Program-made: the position numbers and the translations under genes
Source of the DNA: Thermoleophilia bacterium
Lineage (GTDB): Bacteria; Actinomycetota; Thermoleophilia; Miltoncostaeales; Miltoncostaeaceae
Length of the DNA stretch: 7,293 nucleotides
Direction: 5' to 3'
NCBI GenBank assembly: GCA_017882555.1
Contig: JADGPH010000221.1
Coordinates: 1 to 7,293 of the forward strand
Shown here: positions 5,668-7,293 of the stretch, piece by piece
Layout of the letters: each line of letters opens with the position of its first letter
How positions within the stretch are numbered: the first letter of the stretch is position 1
Notes under the pieces: model-generated
The model's database searches: none
Told to the model about the DNA's origin: nothing
What the model saw: the letters and a program-made list of their open reading frames with translations, nothing else

Positions 5668-6057
5668 GTGCTGAAAGAGTTTCGCGAGTTTTTGCTGCGC
5701 GGAAACCTGATCGATCTGGCAATTGCCATCGTGATTGGGACCGCGTTCGTGGCGGTGGTCAAGTCGCTTATTGACAACATCGTCATGCCGATCATCGGGG
5801 CGCTCATCGGCAAGCCCAGCTTTGCGGGGCTGACCTTCACAATTCATGACTCGATCTTCCAATACGGGCAGTTCCTTACGGATCTGTTGCTGTTCGTGTT
5901 GATCGCAGCCGTGGTGTTCTTCTTCGTTGCCAAGCCGACGGCGTTGGTCCTGAATCGGTTCGCCAAGAAGAAGTTGGCCGAACCGGACGTCGCCCAGGAG
6001 TTGCTCGCTGACATCAAGCGACTGTTGGAAGAACAGAACGGTTTGCTGCGCAAGTAG
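5668..6057 (+). CDS. mscL: Large-conductance mechanosensitive channel
   Basis: This 129-aa inner-membrane protein forms homopentameric channels that open under membrane tension and release solutes during osmotic downshock. From the GTG at 5668 it reads MLKEFREFLLRGNLIDLAIA, nearly the canonical MscL start: an amphipathic N-terminal helix, then the glycine/alanine-rich pore helix TM1 (about 13-45, with PIIG at 41-44). The periplasmic loop is short (about 46-66). TM2 (about 67-88) begins at YGQF and ends VAKP. A basic stretch NRFAKKK (96-102) and a C-terminal amphipathic helix (ELLADIKRLLEEQ) follow, which in the family forms the cytoplasmic bundle. The upstream GTG at 5653 would add five residues, but it lies where the ribosome site begins. 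A promoter lies upstream and a 17-bp hairpin directly downstream, suggesting a single-gene transcript. In Mycobacterium tuberculosis mscL is also near molybdenum-cofactor genes (moaB2, moeA1). Confidence 0.96.
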   Translation: MLKEFREFLLRGNLIDLAIAIVIGTAFVAVVKSLIDNIVMPIIGALIGKPSFAGLTFTIHDSIFQYGQFLTDLLLFVLIAAVVFFFVAKPTALVLNRFAKKKLAEPDVAQELLADIKRLLEEQNGLLRK

Positions 6058-6062
6058 CCCGA

Positions 6063-6102
6063 CCGGTGGCGTGCGTGCGCGGCGCCGCACGCACGCCACC
6101 GG
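6063..6102 (+). terminator. Perfect 17-bp hairpin between mscL and moeA
   Basis: CCGGTGGCGTGCGTGCG (6063-6079) pairs perfectly with CGCACGCACGCCACCGG (6086-6102) around a 6-nt loop. It begins 5 bp after the mscL stop. No T-tract follows on either strand, so if it terminates transcription it does so without a U-run. It should insulate moeA from mscL transcription. Confidence 0.8.
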
Positions 6103-6118
6103 ACTGTCACACACACGC

Positions 6119-6124
6119 TACGGT
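6119..6124 (+). promoter_or_regulatory. Possible -10 element upstream of moeA
   Basis: TACGGT lies 25 bp before the GTG start of moeA, just after the hairpin and a short CACACACA stretch. It matches the hexamer upstream of tRNA-Pro. No -35 box at proper spacing is visible. Confidence 0.25.
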
Positions 6125-6149
6125 CCCCCCTGCCTGCGAACATGGTGCG

Positions 6150-7293
6150 GTGAGCTCCGAGCACGACATCACGTTGTCCCGGGCGCAGGAGATCGTCCTT
6201 GCCCACGCGATTCTGCGTGGTCCGGAGCGGGTGGCGTTGCCGGATGCGGTCGATCGGGTGCTCGCAGAGGATGTGCACGCCCGCGCCGACCACCCACCCT
6301 TTACGAACTCGGCGATGGACGGGTGGGCGCTCGCTGCGCGCACGACCCCCGGGGGCTTTTCGGTGGTGGGTGAGAGTGCTGCCGGTGTGCCGTATGCGGG
6401 GGTGCTTGCGCCGGACTGTGCGGTGGTGATCTCGACCGGCGCGCCGGTCCCGGATGGCGCGGACGCGGTCGTCCCGCGCGAGGACGCGGTGGAGATCGAC
6501 GGCGTTGTGCGTGTGGCGCAGGCGATCGATCCGGGCGCCTTCGTACGGCCGCGGGGTGACGATGTGGCTGCGGGAGACCTGATGCTGGCACGCGGCGTAC
6601 GGGTCGCTCCCCACCATCTCGCAGTCGCGGCGGCCACGGGGCACGCCGAGCTCTCCTGCGTGCGTCGGCCCCGAGTTGCCCTTGTGGTCAGTGGGGGTGA
6701 ATTGATCCCGGTGGGGGAGGATCTGCGTCCCGGCCAGGTCTGGGATATCTCCAGCACTGTGATGCCGGCGCTGATTCGCAGCGCCGGGGGTGAGCTGGTC
6801 TTCGCGCGCGCGATCTCCGATGACCCGATCGAGACCGCACGGGTGCTTGCGGAGGCCCTTGACCGCGCGGATTTGGTGATCACGACCGGAGGTGTGTCGG
6901 TCGGCGATCACGATCATCTGCGATCGGCATTCGGGCAGCTCCGGGTTGAGGAGGTGTTTTGGGGGGTTCGGATTCGGCCCGGGCATCCGACCTGGTTCGG
7001 GCGTCGTCGCGCCACCCGCGTGCTGGCACTGCCGGGGAACCCGGTCGCGGGAGTCGTCTGTTTTTGGGTGTTCGCTCGGCCACTTATGGGCTGCGAGGAC
7101 GCATGGACCACGCTACCGCTGGCAGTCGACTACCACACGCCGACATCACGCGCCGATGTGATCCGCGCCGTGCTCGGGCCCGATGGCCTTGTGCCCTGTG
7201 CACATCAGGCATCGCATCAGGTGACCTCACTCGCAGAAGCCACCCATGTCGCGGTCGTCCCCGAGGGATCCCACGTCGTGCGTCAGGGAGACC
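6150..7293 (+). CDS. moeA: Molybdopterin molybdenumtransferase MoeA, 3' end beyond the window
   Basis: MoeA inserts molybdate into adenylylated molybdopterin in the last step of molybdenum cofactor synthesis. The 381 codons here are nearly the whole protein (family about 400 aa); no stop is reached. Visible motifs in order: PPFTNSAMDGWAL with M56-D57 (MDG motif); GAPVPDGADAVV (97-108); RPRGDDV; SGGEL (181-185, with Glu184 where family members carry a functionally important Glu); the MoCF-binding stretch TTGGVSVGDHD (245-255); LPGNPVAG (294-301); and the C-terminal domain with SHQVTSLAEATHVAVVPEGS. The usual PGKP before the LPGNP motif reads PGHP, His279. Start: GTG 6150 is the first start in frame after the hairpin and gives a family-length N-terminus. 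A good ribosome-binding site is not visible, and TTG 6174 is a weaker alternative. The gene has its own transcription unit, since the hairpin separates it from mscL. Confidence 0.95.
   Translation, partial: MSSEHDITLSRAQEIVLAHAILRGPERVALPDAVDRVLAEDVHARADHPPFTNSAMDGWALAARTTPGGFSVVGESAAGVPYAGVLAPDCAVVISTGAPVPDGADAVVPREDAVEIDGVVRVAQAIDPGAFVRPRGDDVAAGDLMLARGVRVAPHHLAVAAATGHAELSCVRRPRVALVVSGGELIPVGEDLRPGQVWDISSTVMPALIRSAGGELVFARAISDDPIETARVLAEALDRADLVITTGGVSVGDHDHLRSAFGQLRVEEVFWGVRIRPGHPTWFGRRRATRVLALPGNPVAGVVCFWVFARPLMGCEDAWTTLPLAVDYHTPTSRADVIRAVLGPDGLVPCAHQASHQVTSLAEATHVAVVPEGSHVVRQGD

Noticed and set aside
6107..6117. CACACACA run as a slippery phase-variation tract
   Set aside because: It is only about four or five units long, imperfect, and lies outside any reading frame.
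5844..6986. 380-codon minus-strand open frame across mscL and moeA
   Set aside because: It passes through the 17-bp hairpin and lies opposite two certain genes; its product is Arg/His-rich and motif-free.
1..7293. CRISPR array, transposase, toxin-antitoxin or phage genes
   Set aside because: No regularly spaced repeats, terminal inverted repeats with a transposase, or phage or toxin motifs were seen on either strand.

Overview
The window is 7.3 kb of high-GC bacterial DNA with compact, mostly same-strand genes, frequent GTG starts, a tRNA gene without an encoded CCA end, and perfect GC-rich hairpins without U-tracts after genes. These traits, a DevS/DosT-type GAF histidine kinase and mscL lying next to a moeA gene all suggest an actinobacterium. 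A deep lineage such as Thermoleophilia is possible, but that is inference; no taxonomic marker was searched.

Layout. Positions 1-539 (minus) hold the N-terminal 179 residues of endonuclease IV (nfo), which runs off the left edge. It diverges from gltX (602-2092, plus), a full-length glutamyl-tRNA synthetase. gltX overlaps by ATGA with a 158-aa two-helix membrane protein (2089-2565) whose soluble tail resembles the Coa1 cytochrome oxidase assembly family. A tRNA-Pro(UGG) gene (2619-2692) and a short hairpin follow, then about 190 bp with no gene.

The most informative gene is a 711-aa soluble sensor histidine kinase (2912-5047): three GAF or GAF-like modules, a coiled-coil linker, a HisKA_3 dimerisation domain and a HATPase. 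Its middle GAF aligns closely with the haem GAF of mycobacterial DevS/DosT, with the expected proximal His, distal-pocket Tyr and Phe in place. It is therefore a candidate gas or redox sensor with no response regulator in the window. An 11-bp perfect hairpin closes it.

Next come a gap of about 180 bp with two identical CTCCGGAG palindromes exactly 50 bp apart, an 82-aa possible winged-helix protein (5268-5516), mscL (5668-6057) with a recognisable promoter, a 17-bp perfect hairpin, and moeA (6150 to the right edge, 381 codons, nearly complete).

The genes look like housekeeping units (base-excision repair, tRNA charging, osmotic safety valve, molybdenum cofactor synthesis) around one signalling gene, not one coordinated system. 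I saw no mobile element, CRISPR array, toxin-antitoxin pair or clear new multi-gene system. The items most worth a second look are the putative haem-GAF kinase, the Coa1-like protein coupled to gltX, and the palindrome pair before the small putative regulator.
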